DNA of 32,851 bases from IMG/VR virus record IMGVR_UViG_3300031787_000508, positions 1 to 32,851 of that record; one strand, written 5' to 3'. The stretch comes from a virus. This document shows positions 6,904 to 15,032 of this stretch, piece by piece; position 1 is the first letter of the stretch; each line of letters starts with the position of its first letter. Under the pieces are notes generated by a model. That model was given only the letters and a program-made list of their open reading frames with translations. It made no database searches and was not told the DNA's origin. The position numbers were made by a program, and so were the translations under genes.

Positions 6904-8648
6904 GAAATAGTCTTGCTTTATTAGGTATACCAGACCTCCCCATTCGTGCGTTTCGCCATGTGGGAGACAGAAGAATTCAGCCCCAAGGTGGTGGTGGTGG
7001 AATTATTAACGAGATCATAGAAGCACCAGGCAATATTGTTGAAAGTGCATCAGAGACTTTGGCTGATGTTGATGACACAGTAAATCAAGAAATCCCAGGC
7101 GGTTGGGCAACTGTTATAAATGTTGCAACAGCAGGACAAGCGACTCCTTATGTATCAGCGGCTCAAGCGGCAGTTGCATTAGATAAAGGTGCAAGTCTTG
7201 AAGATGTTGCTAAAAACTATGCTATTAGCCAAGCCGCTGGTCAGGTTGGTGGTGCAGTAGGCGCAGAAACAGGCTCTACTTTAGCGGGCAATGTGGCTAG
7301 TGGAACTACTGGTGGATTATTGAGTGGCGCAACGCCAGAGCAAGCATTAACGGGTGGATTAACAAGTGGTGCAATAAGCCAAGTAACACCATCTACTTTA
7401 TTAAGTTCTGGTGGAACTTCAGGACAAGGAACAACGGGAGCAAATAACATGGCAGTTGATGATTACACATATTATGGTGGCGGTGACGCTTTTGACACAA
7501 CAAGTGGATTATTTTCGCCAACCACAATCCCTGCACAGGACATAACTGGTGGCGAGGGTTTCTACGATACAGGTAGTGCGCCTTATACCCAAGAACAAAT
7601 TGATGCCCTAATTCCCCAAACTTATACAAGTGACCTTGGGACACCTTCTACTTTAGATGCGGCTACACAAGCATATCTTAGACGAGCATTATCGGCTGGT
7701 GGTAGTGCGGCTCAAAGCGCAATGAACTTCCTAAGTCAAAAGGGCATTGTTCAAGGCGGTTTGGGAACTGCCGCTAACTTAATGCAGTTGCAAGCGGATA
7801 GAGAAGCGGCACAGCAAGCACAAGCAAGAATAGGTCAAGCGACACAACAAGCGGTTGCTGGTTCACAGTTTAGACCCGTTGGAACAACTACTCGTTTTGG
7901 CACATCTCAGTTCCAAATTGACCCAACTACTGGTCAATTAACAAGTGCAGGGTATACAGCCGCACCTGAGATCACTTCTGCCCAAAATCGTTTATTGGGA
8001 CTTGGTGCTAGTTATTTAGCGCAGTCTCCTGAAGAGGTTGCTCAACAATATATATCTAAGCAATATGACTTGCTTGATCCTAGCCGTCAAAGACAGTTGG
8101 CTGGCATTAGAAACCAACAATTCCAAACAGGTCGTGGTGGTTTGTCAGTAGGTTCAACTGGTTTGCGTCCAAGTGGCGCACAAGGTTTGATGGGTGCTAA
8201 TCCTGAATTAGAAGCCTATTACAACGCTTTAGCACAACAAGATGCTCAGTTGGCGGCACAAGCACAACAAGCGGGTCAACAACAAGTTACCTTTGGTACA
8301 GGTTTGTTTGGTGAGGCTGGTAAGTTAGAGACTATGGCACAACAACCATTTACTCTAAGCCAAGGACTTGCCCAACAATCATCTGCGGCTGGTGCAAGGG
8401 CAGGTCAACTAGGTATACAAGGCAATGTTTATGGCAATGCCATAGGCTTGTCTGCGGCTAATACTACTAACCCATATGCAACAGTTCTTGGTGGATTAAG
8501 TAGTCCAACATCATTGTTGGCACAAGGTTTAGGGTCATACTTTGGCTCTACCGCACCAACAACAGGTGGAATAACAAGTCAAGGGATGATGTCACCAACA
8601 ATAGACCCCTATGGTAACTATGTGCCGCTTGGCTACGCAAACTTTTAA
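6900..8648 (+). CDS. Ejection (internal virion) protein 1
   Basis: 582 residues, rich in Gly, Gln, Ala and Thr. The first 45 residues are mixed, about 80-200 are Ala/Gly-rich and weakly hydrophobic, and from about 250 on long Gln/Ala helices dominate (AAQQAQARIGQATQQAVAG; ALAQQDAQLAAQAQQAGQQQ). This composition and the position after nozzle genes match ejection proteins (P22 gp7/gp20 or T7 gp14-like) that leave the capsid to form a DNA conduit in the cell envelope. Starts by ATGA overlap. Assignment is by context and composition. Confidence 0.65.
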   Translation: MRNSLALLGIPDLPIRAFRHVGDRRIQPQGGGGGIINEIIEAPGNIVESASETLADVDDTVNQEIPGGWATVINVATAGQATPYVSAAQAAVALDKGASLEDVAKNYAISQAAGQVGGAVGAETGSTLAGNVASGTTGGLLSGATPEQALTGGLTSGAISQVTPSTLLSSGGTSGQGTTGANNMAVDDYTYYGGGDAFDTTSGLFSPTTIPAQDITGGEGFYDTGSAPYTQEQIDALIPQTYTSDLGTPSTLDAATQAYLRRALSAGGSAAQSAMNFLSQKGIVQGGLGTAANLMQLQADREAAQQAQARIGQATQQAVAGSQFRPVGTTTRFGTSQFQIDPTTGQLTSAGYTAAPEITSAQNRLLGLGASYLAQSPEEVAQQYISKQYDLLDPSRQRQLAGIRNQQFQTGRGGLSVGSTGLRPSGAQGLMGANPELEAYYNALAQQDAQLAAQAQQAGQQQVTFGTGLFGEAGKLETMAQQPFTLSQGLAQQSSAAGARAGQLGIQGNVYGNAIGLSAANTTNPYATVLGGLSSPTSLLAQGLGSYFGSTAPTTGGITSQGMMSPTIDPYGNYVPLGYANF

Positions 8649-8657
8649 GGAGTAATC

Positions 8658-9896
8658 ATGGCAACAGATATCGTAGGTGGATTGTTTGGAATTACTCCTC
8701 AATCATATGAGAGACAGCAATATGAGCAATCATTAAGAGAAGGTCAATCATTTGGTACACCCCAAGGTCTTTATGCTTCTGCCGCACAACTAGGTCGTGG
8801 CATTGGTGGTGCTTTGGGTGCTGAAGACCCACAGTTAAAACTCATAAGCGCACGAAATGCTGTGATTCAAGGTATTGATTTAAATAATCCAGAAGCCCTA
8901 CAAGCCGCATCTGCAAGACTTGCCCAAATTGGTGATATGCAAGGTGCTTATGGTTTAGCAGAGGTTGCTCAAAAACGTGCTGAATCTCAAGCAACTATTG
9001 GTTTGCGTGAAGCACAGGCTAAGAAAGCCAATGAATATCAGATGGCAACTACATCCTCTGAGCGTAATCGCAAGTTGATTTCAGAAGCAGATGTTGCTTT
9101 AAAAGAAGGTAGACCACTAAGTGCAACGCAAGAAAGTGCTTTGAGATATCAAGTTGCTCAAGAACTAAAGCCAAAAATATTCCGTGATAACACAACAGGC
9201 GAACTAACCACAATTGATCCGTTAAACATTGGTTTAGCCGCCCCGAATGTTGCTAAATACTTGAAACTTGCTGAGACAACAGGAACTGCTGGTGGTGTTA
9301 CTACCATTCAAACTCCTGAATCTCAAGAAGCAAAGGTTTCTCAAGCAGAAGCCTTAAACGAATTGACTAGCCGAACGAAAGACATTAAGGATGTTATTGG
9401 TGAAACTAAAAAGTTGATTAGTGGCTACACAACAGGATATGGAAGTTTCTTATCTGTATTGCCATTAACAGAAGCAAAAACGCTTCAAAACAATTTAGAT
9501 AGCATAAAAGCCAACTTGTCCTTGTCTCAACTTACTGCTTTGAAAGAGGCTAGTAAAACTGGTGCATCTGGTCTTGGACAAGTTACTCGTAATGAGTTTG
9601 AGGCTTTGCAAAGCACTATTGCCAAACTTGACCCACAATCTAAATCATTTGCGGATGATCTTGATAAAGTTGATAAAACATATACAAGGTTATTGAAACA
9701 ACTTGAAAGTAAAACTGTAAGGGCAGAAGAGCGTGTTAAAGCAACGCAACCTAAGAAGCCTGAAGTGCCTGGACTTGCGCCATCTGATGTTGCTCCACAA
9801 AAAAGTAGGTTCTCTGGTTTGAATCCTGAGTTAAAAGCAGAAGAATCTGTAAGTGGTCAAACTAAAAAAGGTACTAAGTACCAAATCATGCAATAA
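8658..9896 (+). CDS. Ejection (internal virion) protein 2
   Basis: 412 residues, almost wholly helical, with Ala, Gln and Lys/Glu repeats and long heptad-like stretches (about 80-140 and 215-370). No membrane segment. RBS AAGGAG before ATG 8658. The N-terminus names an LFGITPQSYE start seen in freshwater phage virion proteins; family otherwise not recognised. Located second of three large proteins after the nozzle, the usual ejection trio (gp7/20/16 or gp14/15/16). Confidence 0.62.
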   Translation: MATDIVGGLFGITPQSYERQQYEQSLREGQSFGTPQGLYASAAQLGRGIGGALGAEDPQLKLISARNAVIQGIDLNNPEALQAASARLAQIGDMQGAYGLAEVAQKRAESQATIGLREAQAKKANEYQMATTSSERNRKLISEADVALKEGRPLSATQESALRYQVAQELKPKIFRDNTTGELTTIDPLNIGLAAPNVAKYLKLAETTGTAGGVTTIQTPESQEAKVSQAEALNELTSRTKDIKDVIGETKKLISGYTTGYGSFLSVLPLTEAKTLQNNLDSIKANLSLSQLTALKEASKTGASGLGQVTRNEFEALQSTIAKLDPQSKSFADDLDKVDKTYTRLLKQLESKTVRAEERVKATQPKKPEVPGLAPSDVAPQKSRFSGLNPELKAEESVSGQTKKGTKYQIMQ

Positions 9897-9907
9897 CGGA
9901 GTAAATA

Positions 9908-11428
9908 ATGCCTAAATATCTTATTGAAGGTAAGACAGTTGTAACTGAAACTCCATTGTCTGAAGACGAAATAGATGAAATTGCATCATCTATTAAGCCA
10001 TCTATGCCTGTTGCACAGCCTACACAACAGCCTTCTATGATGCAGGAATTGGGTCGTCAAGCGGGTCTGTTTGGTCGTGCGGCTTATGAAGGTTTAACTG
10101 CGCCTGCAACAGTTACTTTAGAGGGTTTGCGTAGTGCGTACAACCTTGGTGCAAATATAGTTGGTTCTGAAAGTAGATTGCCTTCTGTTGCTCAAGCCCA
10201 AAGTCAAATGTTAACCAAGGCTGGTTTGCCAGAGCCTCAAGGTATGCTTGAAAGAGCAGTTCAAACTGGTACGCAAGCAATGATGGGTACAGGCACAGTA
10301 GCGGCACTTGCTCCTAAAGTCCCTGCATTGGCGGCTAATCTTGCACAACAAATACCTGCATCTGGTATGGCTGGTTTAGTGGCTCAACCTGTGGCTGAAG
10401 CAACTAAAGAAGCAACTGTTGGCGTTCTTGGAGAAGCAGGAAGCGACTTTGCGGCTACGATTGCCGCTATGGGTGTTGGTGCAAAAGTAGGTGCAAAAAC
10501 AGCAGATATTGCTGGCATGGCAACAGGTGGTAAAGCACCAAGACTCTACACAATGGACGAGGTTCGTCAAAATGCTACACGTTCATATAACGCTATGGAA
10601 CAGGCTGGTGTTTATATCAAGCCAAAAAGTGTTCTTGGAATGGTTGATGACATTGAAGCAAATCTCAATTCAAATCAATATATTCCTCAAAATGATCCAA
10701 AGGTAGCCAATACATTATCAAAAATGCGAGATATTGTTGGCAATAGGTTTGTGTCTTTTCCTAAATTAGAGGAATTACGCAAAATGGCTAACAACTTGCG
10801 TAGCGATACTGACCCAAATACTAGACGGCTTGGCAATGTAATGATTGGCTCTGTGGACGAGTACATCACCAAATTAAATGGTAGCGATGTATTTGCAAGT
10901 ACTGGAAAACTTGATGAGGCGGTTAAAAGCGTAATGTCTGCAAGAAAAGACTGGCGTAACCAAGGTCGTGCCGAGGTTCTTCAAGACGCACTTGATGTTG
11001 TTAATGCCAAACTTGCTGATCCAAAGGCTTCTGAGAGTGAGTTGATTCGCAGAGGGTTTATCAATATTGCGGCAAGCAAAAACAAAATGAACTTGTTTTC
11101 TGAGTCTGAGCAAAATGTGATTAAGTCTGTTGCAAAAGGCGGCTCACTTGATCCAGTATTGTCGTTTGTTGGACAATTTAGCCCACTTAGAGCAAAACTT
11201 GTTACTGGAGGAATAATGGGTGCGGTTGGCACACAAAGTCTTCCTACCGCATTAGGAATGGCTGGAGCAGGTCTAACGGCTGACACTCTACAAAGTGTAA
11301 TGCGTAGAAGAGCGGCAAATTTGGCAGTTAAACAGATAGCATCTGGTGCTACTCCATCACAGCAACCTAACTTTGGCTATTCAGGCTTGCTAGGAACTAC
11401 CTTGGCTAACCCACAGCCACAGGAGTAA
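9908..11428 (+). CDS. Ejection (internal virion) protein 3
   Basis: 506 residues. The first 30 residues (KYLIEGKTVVTETPLSEDEI) resemble the short N-terminal domain of injected virion proteins. Residues 60-200 contain Ala/Gly-rich amphipathic segments that could insert in membranes, a helical middle follows, and a second glycine-rich hydrophobic stretch lies near 430-470 (GIMGAVGTQSLPTALGMAGAG). Third of the ejection trio. The last codons contain the AGGAG ribosome site of the next gene. Confidence 0.62.
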   Translation: MPKYLIEGKTVVTETPLSEDEIDEIASSIKPSMPVAQPTQQPSMMQELGRQAGLFGRAAYEGLTAPATVTLEGLRSAYNLGANIVGSESRLPSVAQAQSQMLTKAGLPEPQGMLERAVQTGTQAMMGTGTVAALAPKVPALAANLAQQIPASGMAGLVAQPVAEATKEATVGVLGEAGSDFAATIAAMGVGAKVGAKTADIAGMATGGKAPRLYTMDEVRQNATRSYNAMEQAGVYIKPKSVLGMVDDIEANLNSNQYIPQNDPKVANTLSKMRDIVGNRFVSFPKLEELRKMANNLRSDTDPNTRRLGNVMIGSVDEYITKLNGSDVFASTGKLDEAVKSVMSARKDWRNQGRAEVLQDALDVVNAKLADPKASESELIRRGFINIAASKNKMNLFSESEQNVIKSVAKGGSLDPVLSFVGQFSPLRAKLVTGGIMGAVGTQSLPTALGMAGAGLTADTLQSVMRRRAANLAVKQIASGATPSQQPNFGYSGLLGTTLANPQPQE

Positions 11429-11431
11429 CCC

Positions 11432-12154
11432 ATTGATCCTTTTTCTCTCCTCATGTTGGCACAAGGTGCAGTTGGCTTTATTAAGCAAGGCTGTGCAATG
11501 CTCCATGAGGGGCGAATGGAACTTGAAGGTGCTAAGAAGACAGTTGAAGGTGTCCTTGCAGATGTCAAGGCAATCAAGGGCATTTGGCAGTGGCTCATTG
11601 GCCTACTTAACCCAAAACCCAAGTCCAAATCAACAGAAGAAGCCCCCAAGCCTCTGGCGAAAGCGAAGGTTGCCGCTAAGAAGCAACAGTCTTATGAGGA
11701 GATGGAACTCTTACTCATTAAGGACATTGGTGAGAAACTTGGTCTTTTATTCGATACACAACAGCAAATCAACAATTACTATCGGTCGCTAGAGGAAGAA
11801 TCAAAGAATGTCTATGATCCTGACCAAAATAGTAGCAAGAAAGCGATTGAGAGGACTCTAATTGAGTTGCAACTTGAGAAACTTATGGAGCAAGTTAGGG
11901 AGGCGATGGTGTATGCGCCCCCTGAGTTGAAGGACTTGTATAGCAGATTCTTGAAGATGTATGCAAAAATTGAGCAAGAGCAAGAGTGGGCGAGATCGGA
12001 GATGATTCGTAGAGCAAGGATAGAGCGTTGGAGACAAGAACAAATGGAGATTCGCCAGATTGAGATGATAAGTGGATTGGTTGCTGTTGGGTTTATTTCA
12101 TTGATCTTTGGGTGGCTGATGTGGCAACTGCAAAACTTATCTGGTGGGTTTTAA
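11432..12154 (+). CDS. Helical protein with C-terminal membrane anchor, probable ATT start
   Basis: 240 residues if read from ATT at 11432, which gives M-D-P-F-S-L-L-M-L-A-Q-G-A-V-G. An AGGAG lies six bases before this ATT, while the first in-frame ATG (11453) has no ribosome site and would cut the typical start. The body is charged and helical (about 80-200, many Glu/Gln/Arg) and a single membrane span lies near the C-terminus (GLVAVGFISLIFGWLMW). It begins the lysis/membrane block; function unknown, perhaps a membrane-anchored virion or lysis-control protein. Start choice is an inference. Confidence 0.6.
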   Translation: MDPFSLLMLAQGAVGFIKQGCAMLHEGRMELEGAKKTVEGVLADVKAIKGIWQWLIGLLNPKPKSKSTEEAPKPLAKAKVAAKKQQSYEEMELLLIKDIGEKLGLLFDTQQQINNYYRSLEEESKNVYDPDQNSSKKAIERTLIELQLEKLMEQVREAMVYAPPELKDLYSRFLKMYAKIEQEQEWARSEMIRRARIERWRQEQMEIRQIEMISGLVAVGFISLIFGWLMWQLQNLSGGF

Positions 12155-12288
12155 TTGGAGTGATGCTCTGTGTTGTTGTTGGCGCAACCTCAATGGCTTA
12201 TGTGGAGACTCTTTACATGAAAGCACAACTCAAGCGTGAGATAAAAGAATTGCGTAAATTGAAACAAGAACTGAAAGAAACCAAATGA
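12121..12288 (+). CDS. Tiny membrane protein with basic coil
   Basis: 55 residues from GTG 12121: one hydrophobic segment (about 6-27, LIWWVLIGVMLCVVVGATSM) followed by a Lys/Glu-rich helix (LKREIKELRKLKQELKETK). It overlaps the end of the preceding membrane protein by 34 bases and its stop overlaps the next start (ATGA). One span plus a charged coil fits a small holin or antiholin, or a spanin-like helper, but no family is recognised. An internal ATG at 12163 is possible but has a poorly spaced ribosome site. Confidence 0.55.
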   Translation: MATAKLIWWVLIGVMLCVVVGATSMAYVETLYMKAQLKREIKELRKLKQELKETK

Positions 12289-12506
12289 AGTATGTCTTGT
12301 TGCTGTTATTGCTAGTGGGATGCGATGACCGCTATCGGTATTATTGCCAAGACCCAAAGCACTTCTCTGCCAAGCGTTGCCAACGCCCAGACTGCCAATT
12401 CACCCAAGATTGTCCTGATTACCTCGTAGCACCTATATTGGAGAAACAAGTTGTCCAACCCCCACAAATTCCAAATCAATCGGCTTCTGAGCCAAGAGGA
12501 AATTGA
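12285..12506 (+). CDS. Small Cys-rich lipoprotein
   Basis: 73 residues. Signal MKYVLLLLLLVGC is a perfect lipobox (L-V-G-C13), so signal peptidase II cleavage and lipidation at Cys13 are expected. The next residues are Asp-Asp; Asp at +2 is the known inner-membrane retention signal in enterobacteria. Mature part has four further Cys (21, 32, 37, 43), likely disulphide-bonded in the periplasm, and a Pro-rich tail. ATGA overlap with the preceding gene. Not the Rz1 of this phage, which is nested in Rz downstream. Confidence 0.65.
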   Translation: MKYVLLLLLLVGCDDRYRYYCQDPKHFSAKRCQRPDCQFTQDCPDYLVAPILEKQVVQPPQIPNQSASEPRGN

Positions 12507-12957
12507 AATACGAGTTTGGGCTTGCGTAGTCCTAATCGTAACAATCATCCTTGCTGGTATCGTTATCTTCATGCTGTATAGCCTAGCCTTTGTGGTTCAG
12601 CCTATCAAGAGCATGGCTCCGATTGACCAAGCGTTTGCCAAGATGCTAAACGACATTGTTTTGTTAATCGTTGGCGGCATAGGTGGCGTAATGAGCCGTA
12701 AGGGTGTGCAGACTGTCTCTGAGAAACTATCTGCTACTGCACCACCACCACCCCCTCCTAGCACCCCTACCCCACCCCCTGCGCCTCCTGCCACTTCTAC
12801 TTGGACATCGCCTTCAGGTGCATTGCCAGCATGGGTTAATCCTCCTTTAGACGAGGAATGGAGAGCACCACCACCACCTACTACTCCACCTGACTATATT
12901 GACCCTGAGAAGGAGAAAATAGCCAATGAGAGGGCATTAGCGAGGGCTGATCAATGA
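12451..12957 (+). CDS. Two-span membrane protein with Pro-rich tail, holin candidate
   Basis: 168 residues from TTG 12451, which has a GGAG seven bases ahead; it overlaps the lipoprotein gene by 56 bases. Two hydrophobic segments (about 24-50, VWACVVLIVTIILAGIVIFMLYSLAFVV, shown in part, and 68-80, IVLLIVGGIGGVM) are followed by a long proline-rich periplasmic or cytoplasmic tail (100-160) and a charged end. Immediately upstream of the spanin and endolysin genes, so it is the best-placed holin candidate. The stop overlaps the Rz start (ATGA). Confidence 0.6.
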   Translation: MSNPHKFQINRLLSQEEIEIRVWACVVLIVTIILAGIVIFMLYSLAFVVQPIKSMAPIDQAFAKMLNDIVLLIVGGIGGVMSRKGVQTVSEKLSATAPPPPPPSTPTPPPAPPATSTWTSPSGALPAWVNPPLDEEWRAPPPPTTPPDYIDPEKEKIANERALARADQ

Positions 12958-13415
12958 TTCCTAATCCTTGGATGATTTTGGGTGCTATCTTGGTGGCTGT
13001 GAGCGTGTATTTCTATGGACACCATAAGGGATGGGATGATCGTGATATTGAGATGCAAGCAGAGATTGCTGTCAAGAACGAGGAAGCCCGTGTAAAAGAG
13101 CAAGAACTCACTAAACAACTTAATGAAAACTCAACCAAGTTACAGGAGGCCAATAATGCCATTACTGAAAAACAGTCTAGTCTTGATCGTGCTATTCGTG
13201 CTGGTAGGGTGCGCCTCCCGTCCACAAGTTGCGTACAAACCAGTTCAAGTCCCACCCCTGCCAGCGGAGATAGCGCAAAAGCGGGAAGCGAATCTGACAC
13301 AGAGGTTCTCAGACTTATTGCTCAAATCATCGCAGACGGAGACAAAGCCATCAACCAACTCAACGCCTGTATCGACAGTTACAACAAAGTGATGGAGGCT
13401 GTAAATGGTAAATAG
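12954..13415 (+). CDS. Rz: Inner-membrane spanin (Rz-like)
   Basis: 153 residues. One N-terminal signal-anchor (about 6-24, WMILGAILVAVSVYFYGHHKG) and a long charged coiled coil (about 30-85), then a flexible Ser/Thr region with Cys and a C-terminal helix. This is the layout of i-spanins, which join the outer-membrane spanin and fuse the two membranes in the last step of lysis. A smaller lipoprotein gene is nested in another frame (13156-13392), as in lambda Rz/Rz1. Ends inside the endolysin gene start. Confidence 0.8.
   Translation: MIPNPWMILGAILVAVSVYFYGHHKGWDDRDIEMQAEIAVKNEEARVKEQELTKQLNENSTKLQEANNAITEKQSSLDRAIRAGRVRLPSTSCVQTSSSPTPASGDSAKAGSESDTEVLRLIAQIIADGDKAINQLNACIDSYNKVMEAVNGK
13156..13392 (+). 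CDS. Rz1: Outer-membrane lipoprotein spanin (Rz1-like), nested in Rz
   Basis: 78 residues, entirely inside the Rz gene in a different frame. ATG 13156 is preceded by a perfect AGGAGG, six bases away, so I prefer it to an upstream in-frame ATG (13123). The signal MPLLKNSLVLIVLFVLVGC ends in lipobox LVGC (Cys19), followed by Ala at +2, which fits outer-membrane sorting. Mature part is short and has a Pro patch (VPPLPAEIA). Partner of the i-spanin in membrane fusion. Confidence 0.8.
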   Translation: MPLLKNSLVLIVLFVLVGCASRPQVAYKPVQVPPLPAEIAQKREANLTQRFSDLLLKSSQTETKPSTNSTPVSTVTTK

Positions 13416-14001
13416 TGAACAACTAAAACAACTCCATATTGGTGCGGAGTGGGTAGATGCTCTTAATGAGACATTTGCTCGTTTTAACCTGACTACAAAC
13501 AACCAGAAGGCTATGTTTATTGGTCAATGTAGCCATGAATGTGGTAACTTCCGCACACTAGAAGAGAATTTAAACTATCGTGCAGAGACTTTGATGAAGT
13601 TATGGCCTAAACGCTTCCCTAGTCTAGAGTTTGCAAAGCAGTACGAGAAGAATCCTAAAAAGATTGCAAATAGCGTGTACGCCAGCCGTATGGGAAACCG
13701 AGATGAAGCATCAGGTGACGGGTATCGGTTCAGGGGAAGAGGTGCGCTTCAATGCACAGGACATAGCACGTATTTCCACGCAGGGAAAGCATTGGGTGTT
13801 GATTTTGTTATGCAACCTGATCTTGTTGCAACCCCTAAATATGCCGCCCTCACAGCGGGTTGGTTTTGGGATACCCACAAACTCAATCCTCCAGCGGATG
13901 CCCTTGACTACACTAAAGTCACCAAGATAATCAATGGCGGCACGATAGGTCTAGATGACCGCATAAAGCACGTTCAACAGGCTTTAGCGGTATTGGGTTA
14001 G
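13405..14001 (+). CDS. Endolysin, GH19 chitinase-like muramidase
   Basis: 198 residues. Recognised from QCSHECGNFRTLEENLNYRA (41-60), with the first catalytic Glu (E45) and the second in the LEENLNY stretch (E53/E54), and from YASRMGNRDEASGDGYRFRG (92-111), the GRG-x-x-Q hallmark of glycoside hydrolase 19 lysins. It cleaves peptidoglycan glycan after the holin opens the membrane. No signal peptide. It overlaps the Rz end by 11 bases and closes the rightward late unit; convergent genes begin at its stop. Confidence 0.88.
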   Translation: MVNSEQLKQLHIGAEWVDALNETFARFNLTTNNQKAMFIGQCSHECGNFRTLEENLNYRAETLMKLWPKRFPSLEFAKQYEKNPKKIANSVYASRMGNRDEASGDGYRFRGRGALQCTGHSTYFHAGKALGVDFVMQPDLVATPKYAALTAGWFWDTHKLNPPADALDYTKVTKIINGGTIGLDDRIKHVQQALAVLG

Positions 14002-14102
14002 TCTTTGTCCCAACTGAGGTAGAAGACTGCTACTAATACGCCTATCCCGATGCAAGCACCAAGGCCAAGCAGAACAATCAAAGTAAGTATGTTTTCTAAC
14101 AT
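13998..14102 (-). CDS. Tiny membrane protein, leftward operon end
   Basis: 34 residues: M-L-E-N, then one hydrophobic span (about 5-29, ILTLIVLLGLGACIGIGVLV shown in part) and a short charged end (WDKD). ATG 14102 overlaps the preceding stop as TGATG, so it is coupled to the 36-residue gene. Its stop overlaps that of the convergent endolysin gene. Too short for family assignment. Confidence 0.5.
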   Translation of the reverse strand: MLENILTLIVLLGLGACIGIGVLVAVFYLSWDKD

Positions 14103-14212
14103 CACTTAACCTTGCTCCTGATTACATCCTCAAAGCATTTAAAGAGGGTTAGGACTGCACTTACAAAGGCAGGTGCAATCATTCCTGCTACAAAGATTAA
14201 GACTTCACTCAT
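14102..14212 (-). CDS. Tiny membrane-like protein
   Basis: 36 residues, MSEVLIFVAGMIAPAFVSAV then a cytoplasmic-type basic end (CFEDVIRSKVK). It begins within the last codons of the nuclease-like gene with AAGGAAAC as ribosome site and is coupled to the following 34-residue gene. Single-span helix; role unknown. Confidence 0.5.
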   Translation of the reverse strand: MSEVLIFVAGMIAPAFVSAVLTLFKCFEDVIRSKVK

Positions 14213-14714
14213 GGTAGTTTCCTTCAAATGGTATTAACTCGGACTGTCTGACTGAATAATACTCCCCATTGCCTACGTCAAACAAGTTATCTTCTAGTAG
14301 GAAATCCTTGCTGTTTATCCATCCAACTAGGCGAACACAAGTGTTGTGTATCTCTGTCAGGACAAAAACATCAACTGGTTTAGTGTTAGACCAGACAACA
14401 GCATTAAGATGACCCCCAATTTTGCTTGTGCATTTAACATCTATCGTCTTACCCTTGCGGGTTACTAGATCAGCACCAAACTTCCTGAAGTCACAATTTA
14501 GATCAAATGGCAACTTGAGGAACTTGGCAACTGCATATTCGGTTATTACCCCGTTTATGGATATTTGCAAACCATCTAAGGACTTATCCTGTTTGCGGTC
14601 TTGTGCGTGTTGGCTAGTAATGTGGTTGCGTAACTTACCAATGTAGTTACAAATCATAATCTCAGTAGCCGTCAGAGGCACATCGATGTATTCTTGATTG
14701 TGTTTGTCACGCAT
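14205..14714 (-). CDS. PD-(D/E)XK nuclease-like protein
   Basis: 169 residues. The central pattern E59 (GVITEYAVAKFL), G-A-D82-L, then I-D92-V-K94 fits the PD-(D/E)XK metal site: helix Glu, first Asp, and the D-x-K pair. Upstream and downstream strand-helix pattern also agrees. Such small nucleases in phages act in recombination, host DNA breakdown or restriction-like defence. It ends the recombination operon, after SSB and exonuclease genes. Specific target is not visible. Confidence 0.65.
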   Translation of the reverse strand: MRDKHNQEYIDVPLTATEIMICNYIGKLRNHITSQHAQDRKQDKSLDGLQISINGVITEYAVAKFLKLPFDLNCDFRKFGADLVTRKGKTIDVKCTSKIGGHLNAVVWSNTKPVDVFVLTEIHNTCVRLVGWINSKDFLLEDNLFDVGNGEYYSVRQSELIPFEGNYHE

Positions 14715-14715
14715 A

Positions 14716-14775
14716 TTAAAAGGTGGGGTACTCGCTACACCGACATTTGGGAGTCCAAACCTGTTGTGTCAGCAT
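14716..14775 (-). CDS. Possible 19-residue peptide
   Basis: ATG 14775 is preceded by a GGGGGA ribosome site, and the frame reads MLTQQVWTPKCRCSEYPTF to TAA at 14716, one base before the next gene's start region. The C-x-C pair and exact fit between neighbours support a real microprotein, but so short a frame could be chance. It fills the gap between the SSB and nuclease genes. Confidence 0.35.
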   Translation of the reverse strand: MLTQQVWTPKCRCSEYPTF

Positions 14776-14794
14776 CCGCTTTCCCCCTTTTAGA

Positions 14795-15031
14795 TCAGAA
14801 GGGGATATCGCTATCCTCTAAATTCTTAGCAACTGGTTTGCTTGCTGGTGGCTGTGCATCCCTTGGAGATACTGCCAAGCCCATGAACTTGCCTGTTTTG
14901 CCTTCTTTTATCCAAGCAGATAGCCAATACTCGTTGCCATCTACCATGATGTTTCCTTTGTAATCAGGATGCTTTTCATTTTCTTTCTTGTCGTTCTTAA
15001 AAAGAACACCTGAGTTATCACGTTTTTCCAT
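14795..15031 (-). CDS. Single-stranded DNA-binding protein-like
   Basis: 78 residues. The tail N-L-E-D-S-D-I-P-F is the classic acidic SSB tip that docks recombination and replication partners. The body (about 6-55: SGVLFKNDKKENEKHPDYKG, EYWLSAWIKEGKTGKFMGLA) resembles compact phage OB-fold ssDNA-binding proteins with a Trp pair. Lies directly downstream of the exonuclease gene. Shorter than cellular SSB, which is common in phages. RBS is weak (GAGAGGTTAATATG). Confidence 0.75.
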   Translation of the reverse strand: MEKRDNSGVLFKNDKKENEKHPDYKGNIMVDGNEYWLSAWIKEGKTGKFMGLAVSPRDAQPPASKPVAKNLEDSDIPF

Positions 15032-15032
15032 A

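Noticed and set aside
11433-11792. 119-codon plus-strand frame starting TTG at 11433
   Set aside because: It shares the AGGAG site but overlaps the helical membrane protein in a shifted frame, and its product is low-complexity and basic; a shadow.
12597-12794. Gly-rich minus-strand frame opposite the Pro-rich tail gene
   Set aside because: Reverse of a proline-rich coding stretch; no ribosome site.
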